DNA of 64,000 nt from Shewanella sp. MTB7 (GCF_027571385.1 NZ_CP085636.1:310001-374000), one strand, 5' to 3'. Counted from the first letter of the stretch, positions 10,083-20,142 are shown. The notes: generated by a model not told the origin, from the letters alone. Numbers and translations: made by a program.

Positions 10083-10588
10083 ATTAGTGCAGAAACAGCA
10101 GGCTGAGTCTTAGGTTCGGCTTGCTGCTGATAAAATATTTCTATATATTCGCCAAACATTCGATAAAACTCTGGTGCTTGACCAAGTATTGTTGGCCTTG
10201 TCTCTTTTGTGCTTTCAGTTTTGGGGATACTTATATCAACTTGTTGAGTTCGAATATCCCGTCTTTGTAGCGCCGGCTTACCCCTAAGCAGATCTTTAAC
10301 TCTTAGAGCTTCAACAGGTTTCGTCTGTTGAACTTGCTGTTGTGCACTTTCCTGTTGCTGGGCTGCGCCCTGTTGTTTACCTTGATTTTTCTCATTTAAC
10401 CTAGCGAGTACATCAGCCTGTTGCGCAGTGCGCTCATGTTGGGGATTAAAGGAGCGTTCATCATGACCTTTGGTTAACTCTTGCGGTGGGATGACTGGGG
10501 GTCTTTGCAGATTATCTGTGCGCGCAGCATCGGTAGCGGCATTAGTTGTCGCGATGGGCACATTGGGATAGTTGGTGACAACCAGCAT
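10079..10588 (-). CDS. Conserved-looking hypothetical protein, Gln-rich
   Basis: 169 residues, no recognised domain, no signal peptide and no membrane helix. The N-terminal third is proline-containing (QRPPVIPPQELTKGHDERS). The centre (about 60-100) is dominated by Gln, Lys and Ala and is probably coiled coil or disordered. The C-terminal part ends in FYRMFGEYIEIFYQQ, a short amphipathic aromatic segment. Start ATG is preceded by AGAGGTAAATATC, a usable ribosome site. The gene is single, convergent with the LtaS-like gene and upstream of bioH in the same direction. Codon use is like the neighbours. Function unknown. Confidence 0.7.
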   Translation of the reverse strand: MLVVTNYPNVPIATTNAATDAARTDNLQRPPVIPPQELTKGHDERSFNPQHERTAQQADVLARLNEKNQGKQQGAAQQQESAQQQVQQTKPVEALRVKDLLRGKPALQRRDIRTQQVDISIPKTESTKETRPTILGQAPEFYRMFGEYIEIFYQQQAEPKTQPAVSALI

Positions 10589-10647
10589 GATATTTACCTC
10601 TGACCTATGCTTAAATAATAACCGTATTGAGGCATAAGATAAAGTGT

Positions 10648-11424
10648 CTAGTGAGTAAAATTATTCAACCAAGCGGTAAATCCTGCAAGGAACTCATCCT
10701 TATGGGAAAGGAAAGGAGCATGTGATGCTTTTTGAAGGACTAAATCTTGATAACGATCTGGATTGATCGGCATTAAAGTTGGTACCCGCCTAGGTACAAG
10801 TCCATCCATACGCCCCCATATTCTGAGCCAAGGTTGTTCTATCTGTGTTAGTTGCGATCTAAGATCGACTTTCTCTAACATTTCCAGTCCCTGTTGTAGC
10901 GATGAACCTTTAGGTAAAGGCTTTGAGAGGACTCGATCCCTAAGTTGTCTGATATCCTCTTTTGCCGTTGAGCTTCCCATGGCTTGGATCGCCAGAAATC
11001 GTTCGATTGTTTTACTTATATTGTCTTGTAACTGAGTGGAGAACTGTGCCAATACTTGAGGAGGGATCCCCGGCCAAGATTCATCTTCTCGAGCCATAAA
11101 GCAGGGGGAGGAAGCGATAGTTACGAGTCCTGTCACTTGCTCAGGGAATCGCAAAGCTGCTTGTGTTGCGACTAAGCCTCCCAGTGACCACCCCACCCAG
11201 ATAGCCTTGTTAGGTAGCCTTGCCGTAATAACGTCAACCCAGGTATTTAAGTCGCCATCAATTGCTTCACTGATCCCAAAACCGGGCAGGTCGACATAGT
11301 GAACTCTATACTCAGAGAGAGCAGAGTGAAGCGGCATGAATACTGAGCTATTCATGCCCCAGCCATGGAGCATGACTATCTCTTGGCCTTGGCCAAGAGA
11401 TTCTACATGTAAGGTTGAATTCAT
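10648..11424 (-). CDS. bioH: Pimeloyl-ACP methyl ester carboxylesterase
   Basis: An alpha/beta hydrolase of 258 residues that demethylates pimeloyl-ACP methyl ester to close the early biotin pathway. The nucleophile elbow GWSLGG gives Ser80, the oxyanion segment is LHGWGMNSSVF, and the terminal catalytic His lies in KASHAPFLSH. MLHGWGMN and WSLGGLVATQAAL are typical of BioH. It is divergent from the comF-like gene and near nfuA, a neighbourhood seen in enterobacteria and Shewanella (bioH-gntX-nfuA). No bio operon is in the window; BioH is often unlinked. Confidence 0.93.
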   Translation of the reverse strand: MNSTLHVESLGQGQEIVMLHGWGMNSSVFMPLHSALSEYRVHYVDLPGFGISEAIDGDLNTWVDVITARLPNKAIWVGWSLGGLVATQAALRFPEQVTGLVTIASSPCFMAREDESWPGIPPQVLAQFSTQLQDNISKTIERFLAIQAMGSSTAKEDIRQLRDRVLSKPLPKGSSLQQGLEMLEKVDLRSQLTQIEQPWLRIWGRMDGLVPRRVPTLMPINPDRYQDLVLQKASHAPFLSHKDEFLAGFTAWLNNFTH

Positions 11425-11504
11425 GGAGTCGACTTCCTAATACTTAAATGATAATCCAATGCGCTATGGGCATATCATATACATAAAGCAGGTTTATAGT
11501 ACTT

Positions 11505-12218
11505 ATGAAGTTAATGCAGTGGCTTTCTGCCAGTTTACCCAATCGATGTCTGATGTGCCATCAAAGCGTCTCTCTACCGTCGAGGGGGCTGTGTGTTGTG
11601 TGCCTCAATAGCGGCCTATATCAGCAGCCTATATGTCAAGGTTGTGGTTGCACTATGCAGCTTCAGGCTAAATTTTGTGGTCAATGTATGAAGACATTGC
11701 CTCTTAGCATTATCGCCCCTTGTAGTTATCATCAGGGCTTAGGTGAGTGGATAGGGTTAATGAAATATCAGGGACAATTTGCAGCGCTGCCTGTTTTGTC
11801 TCAAGCATTGGTTAATCGAATTTTGGAGCTCGAGTCCTTGGGCATGCTGCAACTTCCCCAAGTACTGGTACCGGTACCTTTACATCCAAATCGCCAAAGA
11901 AAGCGTGGATTTAATCAAGCTTGGTTGATTGCTGATGCGATTCATCAGCAACTTCATATACCGGTAGTGGCTCAAGGTGTAGAACGTATTTTAGATACTA
12001 AATCACAAGCTGGACTTACAGGTAAGCAGCGACGTCAAAATTTGTCGGCGGCATTCACACTTACAGATGATTTTCTCTATCAGAGAATTGCATTAATTGA
12101 CGATGTGGTGACGACTGGAACTACAGTGAAAGAGATCGCTATTATGTTTGAGCAACGTCATATCCATGTGCAGGTTTGGTGTTTAGCCAGAGCCGAGGCA
12201 CCTGGGTTATTGGATTAA
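11505..12218 (+). CDS. ComF-family phosphoribosyltransferase-like protein (GntX type)
   Basis: 237 residues. The N-terminal Cys-rich part (CLMCHQSVSL, CVVCLNSG, CQGCGC, CGQCM; residues 16-65) looks like a zinc ribbon pair. The C-terminal type I phosphoribosyltransferase fold contains VPLHPNRQRKRGFNQA and the PRPP loop IALIDDVVTTGTT. Members are linked to DNA uptake (ComF) or annotated GntX; the biochemical role is not settled. The position between bioH and nfuA supports the GntX/YhgH orthology. Start ATG at 11505 gives MKLMQWLSASLPNRCLMC, the usual N terminus. Confidence 0.85.
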   Translation: MKLMQWLSASLPNRCLMCHQSVSLPSRGLCVVCLNSGLYQQPICQGCGCTMQLQAKFCGQCMKTLPLSIIAPCSYHQGLGEWIGLMKYQGQFAALPVLSQALVNRILELESLGMLQLPQVLVPVPLHPNRQRKRGFNQAWLIADAIHQQLHIPVVAQGVERILDTKSQAGLTGKQRRQNLSAAFTLTDDFLYQRIALIDDVVTTGTTVKEIAIMFEQRHIHVQVWCLARAEAPGLLD

Positions 12219-12254
12219 CCAATAGCTTGTTACTCCAAGCTTGGAGTCGAAAAT

Positions 12255-12290
12255 AAAAAGCAGCGATAAACTAGAGTATCTCTGCTTTTT
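12255..12290. terminator. Bidirectional terminator between comF-like gene and M14 peptidase
   Basis: AAAAAGCAG at 12255-12263 pairs with CTGCTTTTT at 12282-12290, with an inner GATA/TATC pairing. T-tracts occur on both strands, and the genes on each side converge. Confidence 0.75.
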
Positions 12291-12299
12291 ATTTATGTA

Positions 12300-14846
12300 T
12301 TAGTGTAATGCGGGAATAAAGTAGAGCGCGTTGGCATAAACCTTTTCAGAGCCTAACCAAATATTTCTAAACATGAGGTTATCGGCTATTACGACAACAG
12401 CTCCTTTGCCTCTAGGTTCGACTAAGATGGCTGGACTTTGAGATAAGCTGCGCTGGTACTCTTTAGCCAGGTAACCATTTAAAAGTGGTTGTTCAGCATA
12501 TTTTGCGACGACACTGAAAGGCATCGCGCTATCCTCAAGTCCGAGTGCTTTATTCTTTAGTATGGGCAGCCGGGCATTAGGTATTCCAAAACTCAGTGGA
12601 TGGCTGCTATCTAGCGTGAGCTCGAGTATAGCTCCCCCTATGGATTGACGAGCCGTGAGTTTTTCTTTTTCGCCAAACGTTAAGTCGCTGCTGTCGAAAA
12701 GCAGTTTAAAGAAGCGAGGTTCCTTTAATTCGGCTTTTAATAGGTGCACTTTATTGAGCCAGCTTAAGGCGCCATTCTGAGCGATCACGATCCCCCCTTT
12801 ATTGATGAACAAGCCTAGTTTTCGGGCGAATACTTCATCTAATGATGAGTAATGGCCATCAGGTAAGATCACATGGGTGTATTCATTCAGTGGTAGTCGA
12901 GATAGGCGGGTGACATCGACTAAAGTGACAGGCGAGCCAAGTTTAGTATCTAGGTAATACCAGAGTTCTCCCGCTTCTGATTCATCAACGCCATATCCGG
13001 TGACGATTAAAGGTTTAATAGGCTTAATTGAATGAAAATCTGGGCTGCCTAAATCTATTCCTGTTACTGCTGTACTGCTGTTTACTGCGGTGATATTCAA
13101 AGGAGTCTGGGTCATTAAGCTCGTTATCTTAGCCTTGATCATTTCGCTAGAGACATTGGCCTGTTTAAGTGGGATCTGTAAACTGCCAGCAGGGAAATCA
13201 TGTTCTTTATTGTCAATTTTGACCGTAAAGGGAATCGCTGCAAACTTTACCTGTACTTTATCCTTAAGCAATTGTTGCAGCACTGGAGCTGCTTCATCTT
13301 GCTGCCAATTGATGAGCAATGCTACGGCTTGACGATCGGCCTCGAACTTATCATTATTTGGTGCCTGAGGTGATAGATCACTAAGATCTAGCTTGGCATC
13401 TCTTATCATATCTAGATGGTAAGCATGCTCTAGGTTCCAGCTCGATACATCGTAGAACGTGGGGTCTACAAATTCGTTACGGCTATCGAACATAGCGATT
13501 AATAAGCTTTTTTGTGCTTGATTTAGAGGAATGAAAAGGCTGCTATTAACTGAAAACTTTTTGTTTCCCTTAGTCGTCTCTTTTTTTAGATAGTAAAACT
13601 CAATGTTGTGCTGTTTAAATAAGTCGGCGAGATCTTTTATTCTGCCAGCATTATTTAGTGTTCCGATTAAGTAACCTAATTGTCGCCCTTTTTTCTGTGT
13701 TTTGTCTTTATCCTTGTAGAACTGGCTCTGATAATCGAGTAGTTCTCTCTTGAGGGCTAAACTTCCACGTAGGCTAGATATAGAAGTGGTTAGATGGTTA
13801 TCGATGGCATCGCTTAGTCTAAGCTTGCCATTTTCTGTCATCAAGGTTTGACCTTTAGGACTTGCTTGCTCAAATAAAACACCAATGGAGCCATTAATAT
13901 CTGGGTATGTTGACCCTTTGCCATAGAAGTAATCATCAAATATCTGACGACTAAAGTATTCCTGTTGTTTTTTATCGAGAGCTTGGCGATGAAATTGAGC
14001 TAACTTCTCGGTTAAAAGCTGGTTTTTCTCAGGTGTTAAGGAATGAGTTCTTTCAGGAACACCGGGTTGAAAAAAATAACTGTTGTTACTGCTCATCTCG
14101 TGGAAATCACCCACATAGTGGGGTTGCCACTTGTGAAAAAGGGCGACTCTACCTCTAGATTCCGGGTGGCGTAGAAACAACCAATCTCGATTGAGATCGG
14201 CAAAATAGTGGTTGGTTCTTCCAGTAGGCCAATTTTGCTTGTGTTCCTTGTGTTGGGGGTCGCTGACCTCTACTTGACCACGGTAATTATTGGTCCAGTT
14301 AGAGAATCGATCAAAACCATCGGGGTTTTGGGTCGGAGTGATAAGCACAATGGCTTCATCCAGCAGCTTTTTGACCCAGGCCACATTGCTGTTGGCAAGT
14401 TGATAGCTCAGTGCTAAGGCAGCATGGGCTCCACTGGCCTCATCGCCATGTATAGAATAGGCCAGCCAGATCACTAAGGGACCATGTTGCTTTTTACCTG
14501 ATTTAGCCTCTTTACGTTGGGCTAGAATATCTTTGAGGTTTGCTTGGTTTGATTTTGAGGTAATAACAAGGGTGAGTTGTTGCCTATGTTCATAACTCTG
14601 GCCACTTTTTTCTATGGACAGTCTGTCGCTTTCACCTGCTAGCTGCTTTAGGTAGTAATTGATCTGATCATGGCGCAGGTGCCATTTTCCCAGTGGGTAA
14701 CCTAGGAATGCTTCTGGTGAGGTTAGTTGGGAATGAGGATTCAGATTTGCGACAGAGCTCAAATTTTGACTGGTCACAGCTAATGCTGGTGACAGAGTAA
14801 TGAATACATAGCTTACCGTAAAAAAATAAAGCAGAGCTCTTAACAT
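12300..14846 (-). CDS. Secreted M14-family zinc carboxypeptidase
   Basis: 848 residues with an N-terminal signal peptide (hydrophobic 1-23, ending ALA). The M14 catalytic domain spans about 60-350. Zinc ligands are His and Glu of IHGDEASG and the His of VGDFHEMSS; the probable catalytic Glu is in GVLFEQASPKG; TPTQNPDGFDRF and LNRDWLFLRHPES are family segments. The C-terminal ~450 residues contain a class I glutamine-amidotransferase-like or Rossmann region (LIVTGYGVDESEAGELWYYLD) found in large bacterial M14 peptidases. It probably trims peptides outside the cytoplasm for nutrition. Single gene. Confidence 0.88.
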   Translation of the reverse strand: MLRALLYFFTVSYVFITLSPALAVTSQNLSSVANLNPHSQLTSPEAFLGYPLGKWHLRHDQINYYLKQLAGESDRLSIEKSGQSYEHRQQLTLVITSKSNQANLKDILAQRKEAKSGKKQHGPLVIWLAYSIHGDEASGAHAALALSYQLANSNVAWVKKLLDEAIVLITPTQNPDGFDRFSNWTNNYRGQVEVSDPQHKEHKQNWPTGRTNHYFADLNRDWLFLRHPESRGRVALFHKWQPHYVGDFHEMSSNNSYFFQPGVPERTHSLTPEKNQLLTEKLAQFHRQALDKKQQEYFSRQIFDDYFYGKGSTYPDINGSIGVLFEQASPKGQTLMTENGKLRLSDAIDNHLTTSISSLRGSLALKRELLDYQSQFYKDKDKTQKKGRQLGYLIGTLNNAGRIKDLADLFKQHNIEFYYLKKETTKGNKKFSVNSSLFIPLNQAQKSLLIAMFDSRNEFVDPTFYDVSSWNLEHAYHLDMIRDAKLDLSDLSPQAPNNDKFEADRQAVALLINWQQDEAAPVLQQLLKDKVQVKFAAIPFTVKIDNKEHDFPAGSLQIPLKQANVSSEMIKAKITSLMTQTPLNITAVNSSTAVTGIDLGSPDFHSIKPIKPLIVTGYGVDESEAGELWYYLDTKLGSPVTLVDVTRLSRLPLNEYTHVILPDGHYSSLDEVFARKLGLFINKGGIVIAQNGALSWLNKVHLLKAELKEPRFFKLLFDSSDLTFGEKEKLTARQSIGGAILELTLDSSHPLSFGIPNARLPILKNKALGLEDSAMPFSVVAKYAEQPLLNGYLAKEYQRSLSQSPAILVEPRGKGAVVVIADNLMFRNIWLGSEKVYANALYFIPALH

Positions 14847-15074
14847 TGTGAGTGTCTTTATACTTGTAATGTAACGTTAAATTAGCATTTAGATGCTGTT
14901 TTTTCCATATGTTTTATGGATAATAGATCCTTATATGAACTAAGTTATTAGTTAATACTTTCAATAAAAAGGGTAAACCAATTTGATTGAGGGCTACAAA
15001 GCTGAACTCAGTCGGAGTATCATAGAACAATCCATACTAAAACACTCAAGTTTTACCTGACGGAGCTTGTCTTA

Positions 15075-15653
15075 ATGATCACCATTTCCGAAACCGCTCA
15101 GGCTCATTTTGTTACCTTGTTAGCAGATCAGCCCGAAGGAACTCATATTCGTGTATTCGTAATTAGCCCTGGTACAGCGACAGCTGAGTGTGGCGTTTCA
15201 TATTGTCCGCCTGATGCCGTAGAGGCTGATGATATGGAGTTCGAATTCAATGGCTTTAATGCCATGGTCGATGAGAAATCAGCGCCTTTCCTCGAAGACG
15301 CTACCATAGATTTTGTTACCGATCAGCTAGGTTCACAATTAACGCTAAAAGCGCCAAATGCTAAGATGCGTAAAGTCTCAGCTGATGCGTCTCTTAATGA
15401 GCGTATTGAATACGTCATTCAGTCTGAAATCAATCCTCAACTTGCTAGTCATGGCGGTAATATCTCATTAATTGAGGTTTCAGAAGAGGGCATTGCAGTT
15501 CTACAATTTGGCGGTGGTTGTAATGGTTGCTCTATGGTTGATGTGACCTTAAAAGATGGGATCGAAAAGCAGTTGCTTGAGATGTTCCCTGGCGAGTTAA
15601 CGGGTGTTAAAGATGTGACCGAGCACCAAGCAGGTTCGCATTCTTATCAGTAA
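15075..15653 (+). CDS. nfuA: Fe-S biogenesis protein NfuA
   Basis: 192 residues, almost the E. coli length. An N-terminal degenerate A-type domain (1-100) is followed by the Nfu domain with GGGCNGCSM; Cys149 and Cys152 bind a bridging [4Fe-4S] cluster between two monomers. NfuA carries clusters to targets such as aconitase and lipoyl synthase, notably under oxidative or iron stress. It lies near bioH and the comF-like gene as in many gammaproteobacteria. A clear terminator follows. Confidence 0.96.
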   Translation: MITISETAQAHFVTLLADQPEGTHIRVFVISPGTATAECGVSYCPPDAVEADDMEFEFNGFNAMVDEKSAPFLEDATIDFVTDQLGSQLTLKAPNAKMRKVSADASLNERIEYVIQSEINPQLASHGGNISLIEVSEEGIAVLQFGGGCNGCSMVDVTLKDGIEKQLLEMFPGELTGVKDVTEHQAGSHSYQ

Positions 15654-15671
15654 AAGCTGATAAAGAGAAAG

Positions 15672-15703
15672 GCGAGTGGGTTTTATACCTACTCGCTTTT
15701 TTT
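15672..15703 (+). terminator. Rho-independent terminator after nfuA
   Basis: GCGAGTGGG (15672-15680) pairs with CCTACTCGC (15688-15696) with one G-T pair, followed by seven T residues. Confidence 0.85.
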
Positions 15704-15712
15704 GTGTCTGAA

Positions 15713-17053
15713 TTAGAATGAGATGACTTTACTTAGCTTGTATCTATAGTGCAGGGTTAACGTTAAGCTTCTGGCTAGCATAAAGGCGCTCATGGCTGCC
15801 CACAATGCATGGTTTCCTAGATCTTGTAATAAGAACCATACAGGGAAGAATATGCCAAAAGTGGATATTATCATGCTGTTTCTCATTATTTTTCCTTTTG
15901 CAGCACCAATATATACTCCGTCAAAAAGGTAAGATCCGAAGGAGAGTAGAGGGAGAAGTACAATCCAAAATAGAAACTCATTAGCGACGATTCTGACATC
16001 CTCGATACTGGTCAGCATACTTATAATACTCTCTCCGCCAAAGGCAAAAAACAGTGTAAATAAGATGGCTGATATTGCGGACCAGAGCCAAGCTAAGGTT
16101 ACGCTTTGCTGCATTAATATTTTATTCTTCTGCCCATAAGCTTTACCTACTTCAGCCTCAGCATAGTAAGCAATGCCGTCTAGGGCGTAAGAGATAAGCA
16201 GTAATAGATGGAGTAAAACAGCATTTGCGGCAACGGTGTTGTCTCCTAGCCCTGCACCTTGAAAGGTCATAAAGGCAAAAGAGATCTGCAGACATAAACT
16301 GCGAATAAATATATCGGCATTTAAGCTAAGTAACTTGCGGTAGCTGCTAAGGTTCAAACTTTTACAGAGATGAGATAGATTGAATTCTCCCGTTTTTTGA
16401 ATCTGTCTATAAACCATAGTGAATGCAACGAGGAAACCTGCTATATCGGCAAATACTGAAGCTAAAGCCGCGCCTTTGACTCCCCAGCCTAAACCTAAGA
16501 CAAAGAGTAAGTCCAAACCAACATTCGCTAGGTTTGCCACGATAAGCTGCCACATAGCCGCTTTCGGCTGTTGTCGACCCAGTAGCCAACCTAAAAGAAC
16601 AAGGTTGAGCAGTGCAAAGGGGGTTGACCAGATCCTGATATTAAAGTATTCACGACAATACCGCTGAACTTCAGCACTTGCATCTGTGAGCGAGAGCGCG
16701 CCATTCAGAATAGGGAGTTGCAGTATTACAGCACTTACCCCTAAAATAAGCGCTAAACTACCTGCTTGAAGTAATAACTTATATTGGGTTTGTGTATCGC
16801 CCGCACCGTAGGACTGGGCAACTAAGCCTGTTGTTGCCATTCTTAGAAACCCAAGCATCCATAGTATAAGCGTGATGATGGTAGAGCCAACGGCTACTCC
16901 GCCTAAATAGTAGGCGTTACTTAAATGCCCCACTACTGCAGTATCGACCAGTCCCAATAATGGAACAGTAATATTGGACAATATCATAGGTAGAGCCAGT
17001 GCCAATAATTGTCTGTTTTTCTGTTTATTAAATAGGAGTTCGACAGTGGTCAT
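15713..17053 (-). CDS. MATE-family efflux transporter (DinF-like)
   Basis: 446 residues with about twelve hydrophobic helices, the MATE layout of two six-helix halves. It starts LALALPMILSNITVPLLGLVDTAVVGHL, the DinF/NorM signature of helix 1 with Asp37, and includes the second-half repeat LNADIFIRSLCLQISFAF. The members export cationic drugs or metabolites using a Na+ or H+ gradient; DinF members are often SOS-linked but no LexA box is seen here. The start is 24 bases from the divergent deacetylase start. Confidence 0.9.
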   Translation of the reverse strand: MTTVELLFNKQKNRQLLALALPMILSNITVPLLGLVDTAVVGHLSNAYYLGGVAVGSTIITLILWMLGFLRMATTGLVAQSYGAGDTQTQYKLLLQAGSLALILGVSAVILQLPILNGALSLTDASAEVQRYCREYFNIRIWSTPFALLNLVLLGWLLGRQQPKAAMWQLIVANLANVGLDLLFVLGLGWGVKGAALASVFADIAGFLVAFTMVYRQIQKTGEFNLSHLCKSLNLSSYRKLLSLNADIFIRSLCLQISFAFMTFQGAGLGDNTVAANAVLLHLLLLISYALDGIAYYAEAEVGKAYGQKNKILMQQSVTLAWLWSAISAILFTLFFAFGGESIISMLTSIEDVRIVANEFLFWIVLLPLLSFGSYLFDGVYIGAAKGKIMRNSMIISTFGIFFPVWFLLQDLGNHALWAAMSAFMLARSLTLTLHYRYKLSKVISF

Positions 17054-17077
17054 ATTATCTCAGAGGTTTAATATTTT

Positions 17078-18112
17078 ATGTTTAAAAGCATGTTAGTCAT
17101 TCTGCTTGTCATGATTGGCTTTTCGACTCAGGCAGCGGTGATTTTACAATATCACCATGTTTCGGCATCGACACCAGCGAGCACGAGTGTGACACCAGAG
17201 CAGTTTCGTGAACAGATGCAGTATTTAGCTGAAAATGATTTTATTGTTAAACCACTTTCAGAGGTAGTGCATGCAATTAAAAGTAATCAGAAAATTGCGG
17301 CAAAAACCGTGGTTATCACTTTCGATGATGGGTATCGAAGTATCGCCAAGACAGCGCATCCTATTTTAAAGGAATATGGTTTTCCCTACACCCTATTTGT
17401 CTCTATTGAACCGATTAAGGCTAAATACCGTGAAATGATGAGTTGGGATGAACTCATTTTACTTTCGAAAGAGGGAGCGGAAATTGCTAATCATAGTTGG
17501 GCACATGAATACCTCATTCGTAAGCTTGAAGGTGAATCCGAGGTTGAGTGGCTTGCGAGAATTGAGAACAATATTTTAATGACTGAGAGTGAAATATCTT
17601 TAGCGACTGGGCAAAATCATAAGATGTTGGCCTACCCTTATGGGGAATATAATCAGGCCATTGAGTCTATGCTAGCAAGTCATGGTTTTATCGGGTTAGG
17701 ACAACAGTCTGGAGCTGTCGGACATTATTCATCGCTCACTGCTTTACCTCGATTTCCAGTCGCTGGTGTCTACGCCGATTTAGCGAGTTTGAAAGTGAAG
17801 CTACATAGTCTAAATATGCCAGTATTATCACAGAATATTCGTGATCCTGAATTAAAGAACGGTCACTGGAGGCCAGAGTTAAAAGTGACATTGGATGTGA
17901 GTGATATCTACCCTCATCAAATGATGTGTTACATTCAAGGGCAAGGAGCTAAAGCGCCGCTTTGGATTAGTGGTAATGAATTTAGCATTCGAGCTGAGTT
18001 AGATCTCCCAGTAGGAAGATCCCGATACAATTGTACCGTACCAAGTAAAAGTAACACTGGTTACTATTGGTTTTCACAAGCTTGGATAAGAAGTGTAGGT
18101 GAAGCTTTCTAG
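17078..18112 (+). CDS. Secreted polysaccharide deacetylase (NodB domain)
   Basis: 344 residues with a signal peptide (1-19, ending TQAA). The NodB fold (about 20-215) shows motif 1 TFDDGYRS (catalytic Asp plus metal Asp), motif 2 NHSWAHEYL (two metal His) and motif 3 LAYPYGEYN. These enzymes remove acetyl groups from N-acetylglucosamine polymers such as chitin, PNAG or peptidoglycan. The C-terminal ~90 residues form an extra beta-rich region of unknown role. Its target is not evident; an envelope or exopolysaccharide is likely. It converges on cheB with a 17-base gap. Confidence 0.87.
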   Translation: MFKSMLVILLVMIGFSTQAAVILQYHHVSASTPASTSVTPEQFREQMQYLAENDFIVKPLSEVVHAIKSNQKIAAKTVVITFDDGYRSIAKTAHPILKEYGFPYTLFVSIEPIKAKYREMMSWDELILLSKEGAEIANHSWAHEYLIRKLEGESEVEWLARIENNILMTESEISLATGQNHKMLAYPYGEYNQAIESMLASHGFIGLGQQSGAVGHYSSLTALPRFPVAGVYADLASLKVKLHSLNMPVLSQNIRDPELKNGHWRPELKVTLDVSDIYPHQMMCYIQGQGAKAPLWISGNEFSIRAELDLPVGRSRYNCTVPSKSNTGYYWFSQAWIRSVGEAF

Positions 18113-18129
18113 TATATTTATTTTTTCGC

Positions 18130-19161
18130 TCACGGTTTGTTTAACAAAGAGAGCAGCTTTGCTGGGATCCTATCGATATGTAGTACATCTCTACTGGCTT
18201 TTATATCGACGGCAGCCCCTGGCATGCCCCAAACGACGGAACTTGCTTCATCTTGGGCTACGGTGTAGGAGCCTTTGTTTTTCATATTGAGCAAGCCTTT
18301 AGCACCATCTTTACCCATTCCGGTTAGTATGACTCCTAAGGCTGGCTTTCCTATTGATTCAGCCACACTATCAAAAAGTACATCGACAGAGGGTTTGTGT
18401 CGGTTAACGGGGGCGCTATCTAATAGTTTGGTATAAAGTGACATGCCTCTTCTTTCGACAACTAAGTGCGCGCAACCAGGGGCTAAGTAAGCGGTACCTG
18501 GAGTTAATTTCTCTCCACCTTGAGCCTCTATCACTGTCATAGCAGCATTGTTATTTAGACGTTTGGCAAATGAGGCGCTAAAGGCGGCTGGAATGTGTTG
18601 AGCAATAACGATAGGCGAGATGTCACTAGGAAGTTGACATATCAAGCGTTGAATCGCTTCAGTTCCTCCTGTTGATGCCCCAATAGCAATTATTTTATTT
18701 TGTGAATATGAAGATTTATAGCTCGTTATACTTGGTTTAGGAATCGTAGTATGTGGACGAATCTTACTTTTAGATGCTAAACGAATTTTTTCAATTAGCT
18801 CTTCACGGTAGTCCATTAATCTATTGGTAAGATCGGATTTAGGTTTCAGAATAAAATCTACGGCGCCAATTGATAAAGCCTCAAGGGTCACCGCGGCCCC
18901 TTTTTCTGTGAGGGTTGATACCATAATGACGGGCATAGGTTTTAGTTTCATTAGATTTCTTAGAAATGCAATGCCGTCCATTTTGGGCATTTCTATATCC
19001 AAAGTGAGTACATCTGGATGGAGTTTTTTTATTAAATCCCGAGCTTCATAGGGGTCTTCGGCCGTACCGACGACCTTAATGTCTGGAGTATCGCTTAAGA
19101 GGTGAGTCAGTAACTGCCTTACCAAAGGGGAGTCATCAACGACTAAGACTTTTATCATCAC
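18130..19161 (-). CDS. cheB: Chemotaxis protein-glutamate methylesterase CheB
   Basis: 343 residues. N-terminal receiver domain (1-120) with the phosphoacceptor Asp55 in LTLDIEMPKMDG, then a linker and the methylesterase domain (about 155-340) with the catalytic Ser in AIGASTGGTEAI, His in IAQHIPAAF and Asp in VILTGMGKDGAKG. When phosphorylated by CheA it demethylates receptor glutamates and supports adaptation. It is the last gene of the operon, 99 bases after cheR. The receptor encoded in this operon has a CheR/CheB-docking type C terminus. Confidence 0.95.
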   Translation of the reverse strand: MMIKVLVVDDSPLVRQLLTHLLSDTPDIKVVGTAEDPYEARDLIKKLHPDVLTLDIEMPKMDGIAFLRNLMKLKPMPVIMVSTLTEKGAAVTLEALSIGAVDFILKPKSDLTNRLMDYREELIEKIRLASKSKIRPHTTIPKPSITSYKSSYSQNKIIAIGASTGGTEAIQRLICQLPSDISPIVIAQHIPAAFSASFAKRLNNNAAMTVIEAQGGEKLTPGTAYLAPGCAHLVVERRGMSLYTKLLDSAPVNRHKPSVDVLFDSVAESIGKPALGVILTGMGKDGAKGLLNMKNKGSYTVAQDEASSVVWGMPGAAVDIKASRDVLHIDRIPAKLLSLLNKP

Positions 19162-19260
19162 TTTTTCCTTTATGTTTGTACATGCATCCCATCATTTAAA
19201 TCTTATTTATTCTAATTTACGCATGTCAAAACGAATACAAAATCTCTTAGGTTTAGCACC

Positions 19261-20133
19261 TTAAAGATTATTTCCCGTTGATTTTTTTGCCGTGATTTTC
19301 GTACCTCCATGGCCTAAGGGTCTGTATATGGTTTGGCCAATAAGGTCGAACTCTTCTGAAATATTTATTAATGTTTCCGAGTGGCCAATGAATAAATAGC
19401 CTTGAGGGCTGAGCATTTTTCTGAACTTTGTAATAATCTTTTGCTTGGTCACATTATCAAAATAGATAAGCACATTTCGACAAAATATTACATCGAAAGG
19501 TCCGTTCATTGGCCAAGTTCCTAATAGATTAAGTTGTTTAAAATGAACCATTTTTTTAATATTTGGTTGAATCTGTATATGCTGGTTATCCTCGGAGTAT
19601 TTAACATACTTTTCAGTATAGCGTTTAGGCAAGTTGGTCACCGAATCTCTTGCGTAGCAGCCAGCAGACGCCTTCTTTAGTACATTGGTGTCCAGATCGG
19701 TAGCCAACATTTTTAAGTCGCATTGGGGCGAAGGAAAATGTTTTTCTAGTGTCATAGCAATACTGTAAGGTTCCTCGCCAGTAGAGCAAGCCGATGACCA
19801 GATCCTAAGCCGTTTTTTGTGTCCACTCTTCCATTCCGGCACGATGACTTGTTCAAGGTAGTTAAAGTGATGTTCCTCTCTAAAGAATGCAGTTAGGTTG
19901 GTCGTTAGTGCGTTAATAAAATTAATTCGTTCATCTGGAATATTAGTAACATATGAGCAATATTGAGTGAAATCTTTCAAGTTTAGTTGACGTAATCGAC
20001 GACTCAGTCTCGAATACACCATATGTTTCTTTCTTTCCGGAAGTACTATCCCTGTGTTGTCGTAGGCAAGACTTCGAATAAATTCGAAGTCAGCCTTCGT
20101 CATAGAGAATTCCTTTTCGTCTATGATTTCCAA
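19261..20133 (-). CDS. cheR: Chemotaxis protein methyltransferase CheR
   Basis: 290 residues, SAM-dependent methylation of receptor glutamates. N-terminal all-helical domain (YSRLSRRLRQL) followed by the SAM-binding domain with IWSSACSTGEEPYSIAM and FDVIFCRNVLIYFD. Start: TTG at 20131-20133 has AGGAG seven bases upstream, and the preceding mcp stop overlaps that site. An in-frame ATG at 20103 with its own AAGGA is an equally fair start (280 residues). The 9-base gap after mcp indicates coupled expression. Confidence 0.94.
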   Translation of the reverse strand: MEIIDEKEFSMTKADFEFIRSLAYDNTGIVLPERKKHMVYSRLSRRLRQLNLKDFTQYCSYVTNIPDERINFINALTTNLTAFFREEHHFNYLEQVIVPEWKSGHKKRLRIWSSACSTGEEPYSIAMTLEKHFPSPQCDLKMLATDLDTNVLKKASAGCYARDSVTNLPKRYTEKYVKYSEDNQHIQIQPNIKKMVHFKQLNLLGTWPMNGPFDVIFCRNVLIYFDNVTKQKIITKFRKMLSPQGYLFIGHSETLINISEEFDLIGQTIYRPLGHGGTKITAKKSTGNNL

Positions 20134-20142
20134 TTGTCTCTC